From assembly GCA_016870575.1 (NCBI GenBank), contig VGBH01000007.1:1-51063 (forward strand): a stretch of 51,063 bases of DNA, in the 5' to 3' direction. Numbering within the stretch: the first letter of the stretch is position 1; every line of letters starts with the position of its first letter. The position numbers and the translations under genes were made by a program. A model generated the notes under the pieces. That model was not told the origin of the DNA. It saw nothing but the letters and a program-made list of their open reading frames with translations, and made no database searches. Below are positions 44,002 to 51,063 of the stretch, piece after piece. The DNA comes from Actinomycetota bacterium. Lineage in GTDB: Bacteria; Actinomycetota; Actinomycetes; S36-B12; UBA5976.

Positions 44002-44256
44002 GTGACTGAAACCAAGCTAGCTAATACTTTGAAAATGGGTGCGGTAAGTCTTTGGGTAAATGATCTCGATTTAATGATTAAGTTCTATCGAGATGCAGTT
44101 GGACTTGACTTAATCTCAGAACAGAATGGCACTGCAATACTTGGTTATCAGAATAATCCCATAGTTGTATTGGAACATAAGCCCGCTATGAAGCATGGTT
44201 CTGACACTAATGCCCCCAATACGAAACGGAATCGAAGTCTAGTCAGACCAAAATAA
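44002..44256 (+). pseudogene. Truncated VOC (glyoxalase/dioxygenase) domain protein
   Basis: The first ~70 residues are a VOC-superfamily half-domain: MGAVSLWVNDLDLMIKFYRDAVGLDL, GTAILGYQNNPIVVLEHKPAMKHG. VOC enzymes (glyoxalases, extradiol dioxygenases, thiol transferases) need two such beta-alpha-beta-beta-beta modules. After about residue 70 the sequence turns into a basic unrelated tail (TKRNRSLVRPK) and stops at 84. The frame re-opens after 44300, and ASMDLYHAVLF there faintly recalls the start of a second module, but this is weak. I read the gene as broken despite an intact promoter and operator. Confidence 0.7.
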
Positions 44257-44400
44257 GGCAGTCAAATAATTGTGAAAAGGCATCAGTCCGAATCCCATAA
44301 CACTCCATAGCCCTTTAGGGCCTCCATGGATCTCTATCACGCGGTTTTATTCTCTTTAGCAATCGGATTTTTGAAACTACTCCAAAAGGCATTTAGAGGC

Positions 44401-44940
44401 TTATCTGTTGCCTTTACGCAGGGATTGATGCCTGTTGGACTTTCTGCGTGCAGAATTTCTACCGGCACTCGATCTACCTCGGCTACCTTGTCCGCGAGAC
44501 TGTCGTTGTGTTCTACCAGTTTGTTTCTTAACAACTACTGTCTCTTTTTGGACCATTGGTATACCAGAGGGTTTTTTCGCTCCAGTGATTTTGACCAGGT
44601 TTTCATCCATTGACGATATGGTCAAGACTTTTGGTTCAATCCCAGCTCTGCTAGTAATTCCACTTACTGCTTTTCTATCTTTTTGAGTCGTTAGTACAAC
44701 TACCCGCCCAGTTCTACCAGCTCGAGCAGTTCTTCCAGACCGATGTAAATAGTCCTTGTGATCTGCTGGTGCATCAAAGTGCACTACCAAGTCCACATCA
44801 TCAACGTGAATTCCACGTGCAGCAACATCAGTCGCTACTAAAACCGCATTTTCTTGCTTTTTAAACTGAACTAAAGTGCGAGTGCGAACTGCTTGTGATT
44901 TGCCGCCGTGAAGTGTGCCAGCTGGAACCACTTCTAACAT
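44401..44940 (-). pseudogene. 5'-truncated DEAD-box RNA helicase (C-terminal half only)
   Basis: The 179-residue frame contains only the second helicase domain: TLHGGKSQAVRTRTLVQFK (motif IV region), VLVATDVAARGIHVDDVDLVVHFDAPAD (motif V) and YLHRSGRTARAGRTGR (motif VI), followed by a basic RG/SR-rich tail (RGQGSRGRSSAGRNSARRKS). The RecA-1 half with the ATP-binding loop and DEAD box is absent. Helicase homology begins near 44912, exactly where BASS-transporter homology starts on the other strand; the preceding LEVVPAG residues belong to neither family. With no ATPase half it cannot be a functional helicase. Confidence 0.85.
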
Positions 44941-45583
44941 TTTTACCTATTTTTCCAAAGGTAATTTAGCTTTGAGTGTAATTATGACAACCAATTCAAC
45001 TCTTTGGGCTATTTTCATGACTCCCTTAGCGTTGTATTTATTCTTAGGATTACTACTTCCAGAAGGTGGTGCCACTCAGCAGATTCCACCTAGAAATATT
45101 ATTGTCACGCTGATTATTTTGTTAATACCTGTTGTTTTAAAGATGTTAGTTAGAAAATTCAGTGCCAATGTTGGTGCAATACTTGAATTACTCGGGGGAC
45201 TATTTGGTGTTTTCTTTATCCTCTTCTTGCTTGCAACTTGGGTACCAAGAAACTGGGATCTACTCTCATCTACCCCATGGCAAACTTATGTAGTCGCAAT
45301 TGGTATTGGCTTGTTTGGCATCACGATCGCCTACCTCCTAACCCGTGGGTTCCGAATGCACCCAATGAATGCCCGCACGATTGCCTTAGAAACTGGTATT
45401 CAAAACGGACCTTTAGCGATTGCAATTGTTTTACTTAATTTCAGCGATGATCAAAGAATTGGTCAAGTATTGATTGTTCCTGCTTTGTATTCACTTTTCA
45501 TTGTATTGGTTTCAACTGCCGTCACAATTTGGTTCCGAAGAGCTAACTTAGCTGAAGAGCAAAAAATCCCTAGTTTGCTCTAG
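44915..45583 (+). pseudogene. 5'-truncated bile acid:sodium symporter (BASS) family transporter
   Basis: The frame opens at GTG 44915 with PAGTTSNIFTYFSKGNLALSV, which corresponds to the internal PGGT-SN motif of BASS transporters, not to a natural N-terminus. It continues through STLWAIFMTPLALYLFLGLL and NARTIALETGIQNGPLAIAIVL, the conserved C-terminal half, and ends normally at 45583. About the first third to two fifths of the protein, including the early helices of the Na+ site, is missing. A shorter product could begin at the internal ATG MTTNSTLW. Its broken 5' end abuts the broken helicase. Confidence 0.82.
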
Positions 45584-45691
45584 CGCCGATACCAAATACC
45601 GTTGTATCCTTTATTGAAATAAAGATGAAAACATTTTAGCGCGACTGAGGTGGCTAAAATAATATGAAACACTAATAGATTCGAGTGGAAG

Positions 45692-46633
45692 ATGGCGTTA
45701 ATAAGAGAGTTTTCAGATTATTTAACGGTTAGATCAAAAATGAACCTGTCACTCCCTTGGGAAGTGCCAATCAACGAGTACCGAAAGATAACTTTGCCAA
45801 ACCCAGAATTTATTGGTGCACCTGAGCCAATCCATCAGATTGAGAACAGAGTTATTGCTGGAACAACCGGTTATTTACCAATTCGAATCTACCGACCAAA
45901 TGCTGAACGAAATCTTCCAGTAATGTTGTATTTCCATGGCGGCGGTTGGGTGATTGGCAATATGGATGGATTTGAACCAACAGTTAGATCAATTGCCAAT
46001 AAAGCCAATATTATGGTTATTCAAGTGCAATATCAAAAAGCACCTGAGCGAGCATTCCCCATTCCATTTGATGATTGTTATACCACTTTGGAATGGGTAG
46101 CTAGCAATGCTGAAAAGCTTGGAATAAATCCAAATCAAATCGGGGTTGGTGGTGATAGCGCTGGCGGAAATTTAGCGGCTGCAGTCGCACTAAAGGCAAG
46201 AGATACCCAGTTAATTAATTTAGCTTTTCAAATGTTAGTTTATCCCTGCACTGGAAATGACGGATCTTTACCAAGTGCAAATAACTACAGCGAAGGTTAT
46301 GGACTCACCTCAAAAGTAATGCGTTGGTATGAAAATCAATATGCACAAAATGAATCAGATAAAACTAATCCATATGCATTTCCAGCATTTGCCAATGATT
46401 TAACTAATATTGCACCAGCAATAGTAGTTACCGCTCAATATGACACGTTGGCAGATGATGGGCGAATATATGCAAATCGACTTAAAGAAGTAGGGGCACT
46501 AAAACATTTCAAAGAGTATGCAGGTGCCATTCACGGATTCAATGCGCTCGCTGGGGTTGCACCAGAATTTGTGAAAGATGTGCAACTAGATTTAGCTCGT
46601 GAGATAAATAGTTGTATAAATAGAAGCACATAG
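45692..46633 (+). CDS. HSL-family alpha/beta hydrolase (esterase/lipase)
   Basis: A 313-residue esterase of the hormone-sensitive-lipase family. The oxyanion motif YFHGGGWVIGN is at 80-90, nucleophile GGDSAGG with Ser156, acid candidate in VTAQYDTLADDG and base His in YAGAIHGFNALAG. The N-terminal cap (LREFSDYLTVRSKMNLSLPWEVPINEYR) has the usual length, and the gene looks complete. No signal peptide is seen, so it is cytoplasmic. It stands alone between the broken BASS gene and the MFS gene. The substrate is probably a short-chain ester. Confidence 0.88.
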   Translation: MALIREFSDYLTVRSKMNLSLPWEVPINEYRKITLPNPEFIGAPEPIHQIENRVIAGTTGYLPIRIYRPNAERNLPVMLYFHGGGWVIGNMDGFEPTVRSIANKANIMVIQVQYQKAPERAFPIPFDDCYTTLEWVASNAEKLGINPNQIGVGGDSAGGNLAAAVALKARDTQLINLAFQMLVYPCTGNDGSLPSANNYSEGYGLTSKVMRWYENQYAQNESDKTNPYAFPAFANDLTNIAPAIVVTAQYDTLADDGRIYANRLKEVGALKHFKEYAGAIHGFNALAGVAPEFVKDVQLDLAREINSCINRST

Positions 46634-46770
46634 ATCAACTAACTAGGTAATTAATTGCTTCAGCCAGCAAAATAACAAATAATCCAGATATAAAATTACC
46701 AAGTCAATTTTTAGCATTCAATCAGTGTGAAAAGGAATAATTCATAAACCAAAAATTCCCGTTCTTAAAC

Positions 46771-47955
46771 TTATTTACTATATTGAGGGGTGAGATACTT
46801 TCTTCCAGAATTAATGATAAACAAACCAACAAATAGTGAAAGGCTCATTAGCGCTAGTGAGAAGTTTGGTGAAAATTCCTCGGCCAGGTATCCCCCAACA
46901 ACTATCCCGAGCGCAGCCGAAGCGCCTCCGACCGACCAAAGCCAAGCAATAGCCTGAACAGCAGTTCCTTTAGGACGAACAATTTCAGTGATTTCCCAAT
47001 AAAAGACCTGGATAGCGCCACCAAACAATCCAATGAAAGCAACGGTAACCATAATCGACCAATCCATATTGGTAAAAAATAACGGAACAGCTGCTAACGC
47101 CCAAAGCAAATACGTTGTTCGATATCCTTTTATTGTTGAAATTCTTGTGCCTATCACGCCGGCAGACATTGCACCTACCACAGACATCACAGCTCCAATT
47201 GCAAGAACTAAACCAATCCTGTTGGGTTGTTCAGCTGATGTACCAGCTGCAGGCACGCCAATTTCAAATGCTCCTCTGCCAAAACCAATAATTATGGCTT
47301 CAAGTAGCAATAATTGAAAACCACGGACTTTCCAAATTTGTAGCTCATCACTAACTTTAGGTTCTGGTTGCCAAGTTTTCACGTGGTGAATTGGCAGCAA
47401 CAAAACCATACCTAATATCAAAAGGAAAGCACATACTCGCAGAGAAACTTGAGGACTAATAGAAAGACACAGAGTAGTTGCTAGTAATGGTGCGAAAACA
47501 GCGATTGCACCATTTACCGATGAATCAAGTGCATATGCAGTGCGAAGTTGCTCAGAACCAACTATGAGTTTCCACAGCGGCCTAATCGATAGATTTATTG
47601 GTGGTGAAAGAAAACCTGCCAGTGCAGAAAGAATGATCATCAACGTAAGATCATTACTCATACTCAACGAAAAAAGAGAACTTGAATACAGAGGAACCAT
47701 AATCCCAATCGGTATCACAATTCCGAATCGATCAACAGCCATTCCTCTAAGTCCAGTGGTAAAAGCACTTGAAATAGCGAAAGCGCCGGCAGCAAGTCCA
47801 GCAGAAGCGATAGATCCAGTTTCTTGGTGGACTTTAAAATAGATTGAAAGGCCAATCATTCCATAGGCGAATCGCGGCGGAATTGCCGCAAACAATAATC
47901 TGGAAGTGCCAGGAGACTTAAGAATTTCCCAATAACCTCCGGCTGAGAAATTCAC
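46771..47955 (-). CDS. Major facilitator superfamily transporter
   Basis: A 394-residue membrane protein with about 12 hydrophobic helices. The loop between helices 2 and 3 reads GLRGMAVDRFGIVIPIG, a variant of the MFS GxxxDRxGxR motif, and a central cytoplasmic loop (HHVKTWQPEPKVSDELQIWKVRG) separates two six-helix halves. It resembles small actinobacterial MFS proteins without known substrate. It diverges from the broken GH42-type glycosidase gene across a 226-bp AT-rich region in which I could not place a firm promoter or operator. The pair may once have served uptake and cleavage of a galactoside. Confidence 0.85.
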   Translation of the reverse strand: MNFSAGGYWEILKSPGTSRLLFAAIPPRFAYGMIGLSIYFKVHQETGSIASAGLAAGAFAISSAFTTGLRGMAVDRFGIVIPIGIMVPLYSSSLFSLSMSNDLTLMIILSALAGFLSPPINLSIRPLWKLIVGSEQLRTAYALDSSVNGAIAVFAPLLATTLCLSISPQVSLRVCAFLLILGMVLLLPIHHVKTWQPEPKVSDELQIWKVRGFQLLLLEAIIIGFGRGAFEIGVPAAGTSAEQPNRIGLVLAIGAVMSVVGAMSAGVIGTRISTIKGYRTTYLLWALAAVPLFFTNMDWSIMVTVAFIGLFGGAIQVFYWEITEIVRPKGTAVQAIAWLWSVGGASAALGIVVGGYLAEEFSPNFSLALMSLSLFVGLFIINSGRKYLTPQYSK

Positions 47956-48181
47956 GGCGGAAGACTATCACTATTCTTTTTTCGAATAAACATAAAGATT
48001 GTTGATTTGTGTTAAAAATTTTTCTCATATCTACTAAATCATCTCCTGCTGCAAGATTGGTTATTAGTACTGCTAGAAAAACCAATTTGTAGTTTCAAGA
48101 CTTTGTTACTGGCGAGTTTCTGCATAAAAACCAGCGATCAGCTCTATCGCAGGACAATTTACTGGTTTAGGGTTGGGCATC

Positions 48182-50292
48182 ATGACTGCCAATATTGAGC
48201 CAATTATGGGGATTATGTATTTGCGTCCCCCCAATCCGCCTGAGGAATACTGGGAATCTGATTTCAAACGCATAGCTGAAATGGGTTTTTCTACGATTCG
48301 CACCTGGTTGTTCTGGAGATCAGTTGAGCCAGAACAGGGAATATGGGATTTCTCCGCTCATGACCAACTCTTCGCGCTGGCCCAAAAACATTCCCTAACT
48401 GTGCTTATCACTTTAGTAGTTGAAGCACCACCGGAGTGGGCGCTGAAACTGTTGCCTGATTCACTATTAGTAAAACCTGATGGTTCTAATTTTGAGATTG
48501 TTCAGAATCAGGGAAGCGTCGCACTTGGCGGTTATCCTGGATTTTGTCTAGATGAGCCGAAAGCAAAAGAGTTGGCAACTAAGTTTATTGCTGCAACTGC
48601 GAAACAATATGGAAAAATCCAGCATTAGCCGGATTTGATCTACAAAACGAGATGCAACCTTTCTACGGGTTAACTGAAACACATGTGAATCATCCATGCC
48701 AACAAGAGATGTTTCATGATTTTCTAGAACGACGCTACGGAACAATCGAAAAATACAATGAACTGCATTTAACTTCACTCAATAGTTTCAAAGAAGCAAA
48801 AATAAGAATTCACAGCCGACCAGCAGATGGCATGGACAGAATTTTCTTCTGCGCCGAAAGAATCTTTTCCCAGCTTGAATGGCGCCGTGACATTGTGCGC
48901 GAGTATGCGCCTCATGCAGCAATTTTCTGTCACACCGGTGGAACTGCAGCATCAGCAACTGCTCGTCCTTGGGTTTTAGAAGATTTAGCTTCACTTGTTG
49001 ATTCTTGGGGAACCAGTCAGTTTAAAGGAAATTTATGGATGCAACTACTAAGTGCAGTTATTACACGATCAGCAGCTACAGGTAAACCTTGGGGATTAGT
49101 TGAAATGCCCAGCGGCACAATGTGGACGCACTACCCATCAACTGCCCGCACGCCAGCCGAAGTTGTCAGCGCACCATTACTTTTCATATCTCTTGGTGCA
49201 ACTACAACACTTTTTTGGCAGTATCGACCAGAGCGATATGGGAATGAAGCCCCTAATTTCGGATTCATTATGGAAAATGGCCAATAGCCCAAGCGCGCAC
49301 TAGGCGTTTCTAACTTAATGATTGCTACAAAAAGAAATGCCGATTTGATATACGAACTTAATTGGCCCACTGCTGAAATTGCAATCGTCGTTGATTGGCA
49401 TGGCTTTGCTTATGAAGAAGGGGTTGGTGCTGCTACTCAATCCCCTAGGCGAATTGAAGAGTTAGCTGGAATTATTGGCGGGTTCACGCTAGCTGGTTAT
49501 GAAGTTTCTACTTTAAGCTCAACGCACTGGGAGCGCTCGGGTCTGTCTAGTGAGATACGTCTGCTGGTTTTGCCAAACAATATTGTGCTAAGTGACCAAA
49601 TGATTCAAAGAATAGAAGAAGCAGCTCAAAGCGGAGTGTCAATTTTGGCTGGACCAATGACTGGACACTTCACTGAATATGGCTGGCTTCGCAAAGCAAA
49701 TGGATTAAAGCGACTGAAACAATTGTTTGGATCTGCTCACAATGATGTAGAAGTATCTGCGCTTATTGGGCTTTCATCAAGCAATCTTCGCGTAACAGGA
49801 TTGAACTTCTGTGAACAATATGTACTAGAAGGCGCGCAGCCCTGGCTGATTAGTGATTCGGGCGAGATTTGTGGAACTCGTTATGCGCCTAACAAATCTG
49901 TCCGAATGCGCTACGGAAGTCAAATCGGTCGATCGCTGGTTGGAAGTGCTCCACATCCTGCTCTTGCTGATACTGCAGGGCCTGCAGCTTCTACTCCTCC
50001 TGTTGATCCTGCAGAGGAAGGATCAAATTTGCCCGCGCTGCTCGATGAAGTTGCACGCATTGCAGGTATAGCGCCTACTCATCCAAGACAATCTGGATTT
50101 ATTCTGCGAGTGGGAAGTAAGAGTAAACAACGAGTTGCATTTGCTCGCAATTTTGCCGGTAAACCTAAATCATTCAACCCAACGAAAGAATGTTGGCCTA
50201 TTGAAGTATTAGATGGCGGTAGCAAGATAGAAGCTAATGGATCTTCAATATCTTTTGAACCACACGAAACTCGGATCTTTCTTTTGAAATAA
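48182..50292 (+). pseudogene. GH42-type beta-galactosidase broken by a frameshift and a stop codon
   Basis: Three consecutive frames together spell one ~700-residue glycosidase. Piece 1 (48182-48628) has RIAEMGFSTIRTWLFWRSVEPEQG, the start of a GH42 barrel. It runs out of frame at an A5 run (48613-48617); one extra A would restore GKNPALAGFDLQNEM, which carries the acid/base Glu. Piece 2 continues with WGLVEMPSGTMW, the likely nucleophile Glu, and ends at TAG (49285-49287) after FGFIMENGQ. Piece 3 is in the same frame as piece 2 and holds the trimerisation-like domain (VVDWHGFAYEEG, LVLPNNIVLSD) and a C-terminal beta domain ending at 50292. Both active-site residues survive, so decay looks recent. 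Confidence 0.8.
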
Positions 50293-50451
50293 ACTGTCGA
50301 AAGCATTTAAGATTTAAACAAGCAATTCTTTGATAATCGACTTTAGTACAACGAGTCCCAAATTGAATCAGCATTGACCGACCAACGTCGCGGGTGATAA
50401 CCTGCAGTCCTAAACAAATGGTGGTTTCATTGACCCCTTCAGAAGGCAACT

Positions 50452-50586
50452 ATGTACCCGCATCCGCTAAAGAAGAAACTCAAGGCCGGTGAGTTAGTTC
50501 TAGGGGCCTATCTGCCCGCATTCACAGCCGCAATCGCTACCCAAACCGCGCAGACCGGGGTTGATTTTCTCTGGATTGACAGATAA
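50452..50586 (+). pseudogene. N-terminal stub of an HpcH/HpaI aldolase family protein
   Basis: A 44-codon frame reads PLKKKLKAGELVLGAYLPAF and then QTGVDFLWID, the first beta-alpha unit of HpaI-type (2-oxo-acid) aldolases, and stops at TAA exactly before the metal-binding EHGP segment expected next. AAGGC precedes the ATG. A possible promoter (TTGACC 50374, TAACCT 50398, 18-bp spacing) lies upstream. The stretch appears richer in G+C than its surroundings. It is a fragment and cannot be a working aldolase. Confidence 0.6.
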
Positions 50587-50820
50587 ACCATTAGTTGCAT
50601 ATCTGGAAGTTGATTCTCTAACTTTGTGGGAGAAGAGTCGCCCTATAAGCCGGATCTTGGGCTACTGCCTAACTACAAAACCGTTACCTATCCGAACGCC
50701 CTGGTGTATGAATTTATTCCGAGTGACTTAATGGTGGGGGTGTATGAATTGGTGTATGAATTACCGGAAGATTTGCAGTCCGCTTCCATTGGCCGCTCGG
50801 GTAACCCACCTGGTTGATCT
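50587..50820. other. Unrecognised sequence with three copies of a 12-bp repeat
   Basis: A plus-strand frame at 50626-50817 (63 codons from a GTG) includes YPNALVYEFIPSDL and ends GRSGNPPG; I do not recognise it. GGTGTATGAATT occurs at 50703-50714, 50739-50750 and 50751-50762, the last two in direct tandem. The segment probably derives from another truncated gene. Confidence 0.4.
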
Positions 50821-50886
50821 GGCCAACAAAACTGAGCGTAAAGGTAATGCGCACTAAATTAGTGTGTAACTTGAAGAAATGGATAA

Positions 50887-50910
50887 GAACATGTCAGAAC
50901 CAACATGTTC
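50887..50910. promoter_or_regulatory. Inverted repeat upstream of the Fur-family gene
   Basis: GAACATGT (50887-50894) and ACATGTTC (50903-50910) form a perfect 8-bp inverted repeat with 8-nt spacer, just upstream of the promoter of the regulator gene. It could be an operator for another factor or for the regulator itself, although it does not resemble the classic AT-rich Fur box. Confidence 0.5.
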
Positions 50911-50918
50911 GCTGGCCA

Positions 50919-50946
50919 CTGACGGGCACAACTCATAAACTACAAT
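50919..50946 (+). promoter_or_regulatory. Promoter of the Fur-family gene, probably leaderless
   Basis: CTGACG (50919-50924) and TACAAT (50941-50946) are spaced by 16 bp, and the ATG at 50954 lies seven bases after the -10, so transcription should begin at or next to the start codon. No ribosome binding site precedes the ATG. Confidence 0.5.
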
Positions 50947-50953
50947 TGCCATT

Positions 50954-51063
50954 ATGAAGAGAATTGCGAAGCGGCCTAAAGAACGTAGAAGTTCGACGAG
51001 ACGCGAAAAAATCTTGGCTCTTCTCGTTGAAAGCAAGTCTTTTTTAAGTTCGCAGGAGATACA
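50954..51063 (+). CDS. Fur-family metal-responsive regulator (partial, N-terminus)
   Basis: The last 110 bases encode a basic N-terminus followed by RRSSTRREKILALLVESK and SFLSSQEI, which is the first winged-helix portion of Fur/Zur-type repressors (typical pattern: TRQR-x-IL-x-LL, then FLSAQEL). The rest runs off the right edge, so the metal-binding residues cannot be seen and Fur, Zur, Mur or Per cannot be told apart. Given the zinc-independent L31 in the window, a Zur is an attractive guess only. Confidence 0.7.
   Translation, partial: MKRIAKRPKERRSSTRREKILALLVESKSFLSSQEI

Noticed and set aside
44326-44613. Plus-strand frame after the VOC gene, in the same phase, starting MDLYHAVLFS
   Set aside because: Only a few residues recall a VOC second module, and from 44401 on it is antisense to clear helicase motifs. 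Kept only as a weak lead.
41666-49287. Possible recoding of TGA or TAG as sense codons
   Set aside because: Both codons end intact genes elsewhere in the window (for example TGA of prfA, TAG of thrC), so the standard code applies and the interruptions are lesions or errors.
50626-50817. 63-codon frame downstream of the aldolase stub as a real gene
   Set aside because: No family recognised, no good ribosome binding site, and it contains a tandem repeat; more likely debris of a larger gene.
1-51063. tRNA or rRNA genes, CRISPR arrays, insertion sequences, prophage
   Set aside because: Intergenic gaps are short and none shows cloverleaf ends, regularly spaced repeats, terminal inverted repeats with transposase motifs or phage genes. 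This was judged by eye, without a dedicated search.

Overview
The window looks like chromosomal DNA from a small-genome, moderately AT-rich member of the Actinomycetota. The main evidence is gene order on the minus strand: argS, lysA, hom, thrC, thrB, rho, rpmE, prfA, prmC, a TsaC-like gene, glyA, a WecA-like transferase, AtpI and AtpZ leading toward an ATP synthase operon beyond the left edge. This is the classical actinobacterial order, as in Mycobacterium and Streptomyces. The base composition, short intergenic gaps, many 4-bp stop/start overlaps and several apparently leaderless promoters would fit a streamlined freshwater lineage such as Nanopelagicales (acI). That placement is inference; only the phylum is well supported.

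Region 1 (1-20.2 kb) is the core housekeeping block, read leftward. A complete branched-chain amino acid ABC transporter (a lipoprotein binding protein on the plus strand, livF/livG/livM/livH on the minus strand) and a DUF554 membrane protein sit inside it, between the TsaC-like gene and glyA. The LivH permease carries an unusual exported N-terminal domain.

Region 2 (20.2-24.9 kb) holds a lipase-like hydrolase, an orphan ParA ATPase, a stand-alone CAT-fold acyltransferase, a 5'-truncated SGNH hydrolase remnant and a divergent tRNA-guanine transglycosylase.

Region 3 (24.9-33.8 kb) holds a two-gene ABC-2 exporter and a divergent oligopeptide uptake operon (binding protein, enlarged DppB-like permease, DppC-like permease, fused DppD-DppF ATPase). 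An antisense PH-domain membrane protein gene interrupts the operon, and two sets of mutually exclusive RNA hairpins flank the binding-protein gene.

Region 4 (33.8-43.9 kb) is metabolic: a DUF885 metallohydrolase, a MalY-type C-S lyase, pyruvate phosphate dikinase, an old-yellow-enzyme homologue, a luciferase-like monooxygenase with an N-terminal nonsense codon, TerC under a yybP-ykoY manganese riboswitch, and a second, full-length Sua5-type protein.

Region 5 (44.0-51.06 kb) is an eroding accessory zone. It holds a truncated VOC gene under a palindromic operator, a head-to-head junction of two 5'-truncated genes (DEAD-box helicase and BASS transporter), an intact esterase, an MFS transporter, a GH42-type glycosidase broken by one frameshift and one stop, a stub of an HpaI aldolase, and the start of a Fur-family regulator at the right edge. 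Real gene decay and draft-assembly artefacts both remain possible for this zone.

No rRNA, tRNA, CRISPR array, insertion sequence or phage gene was recognised.
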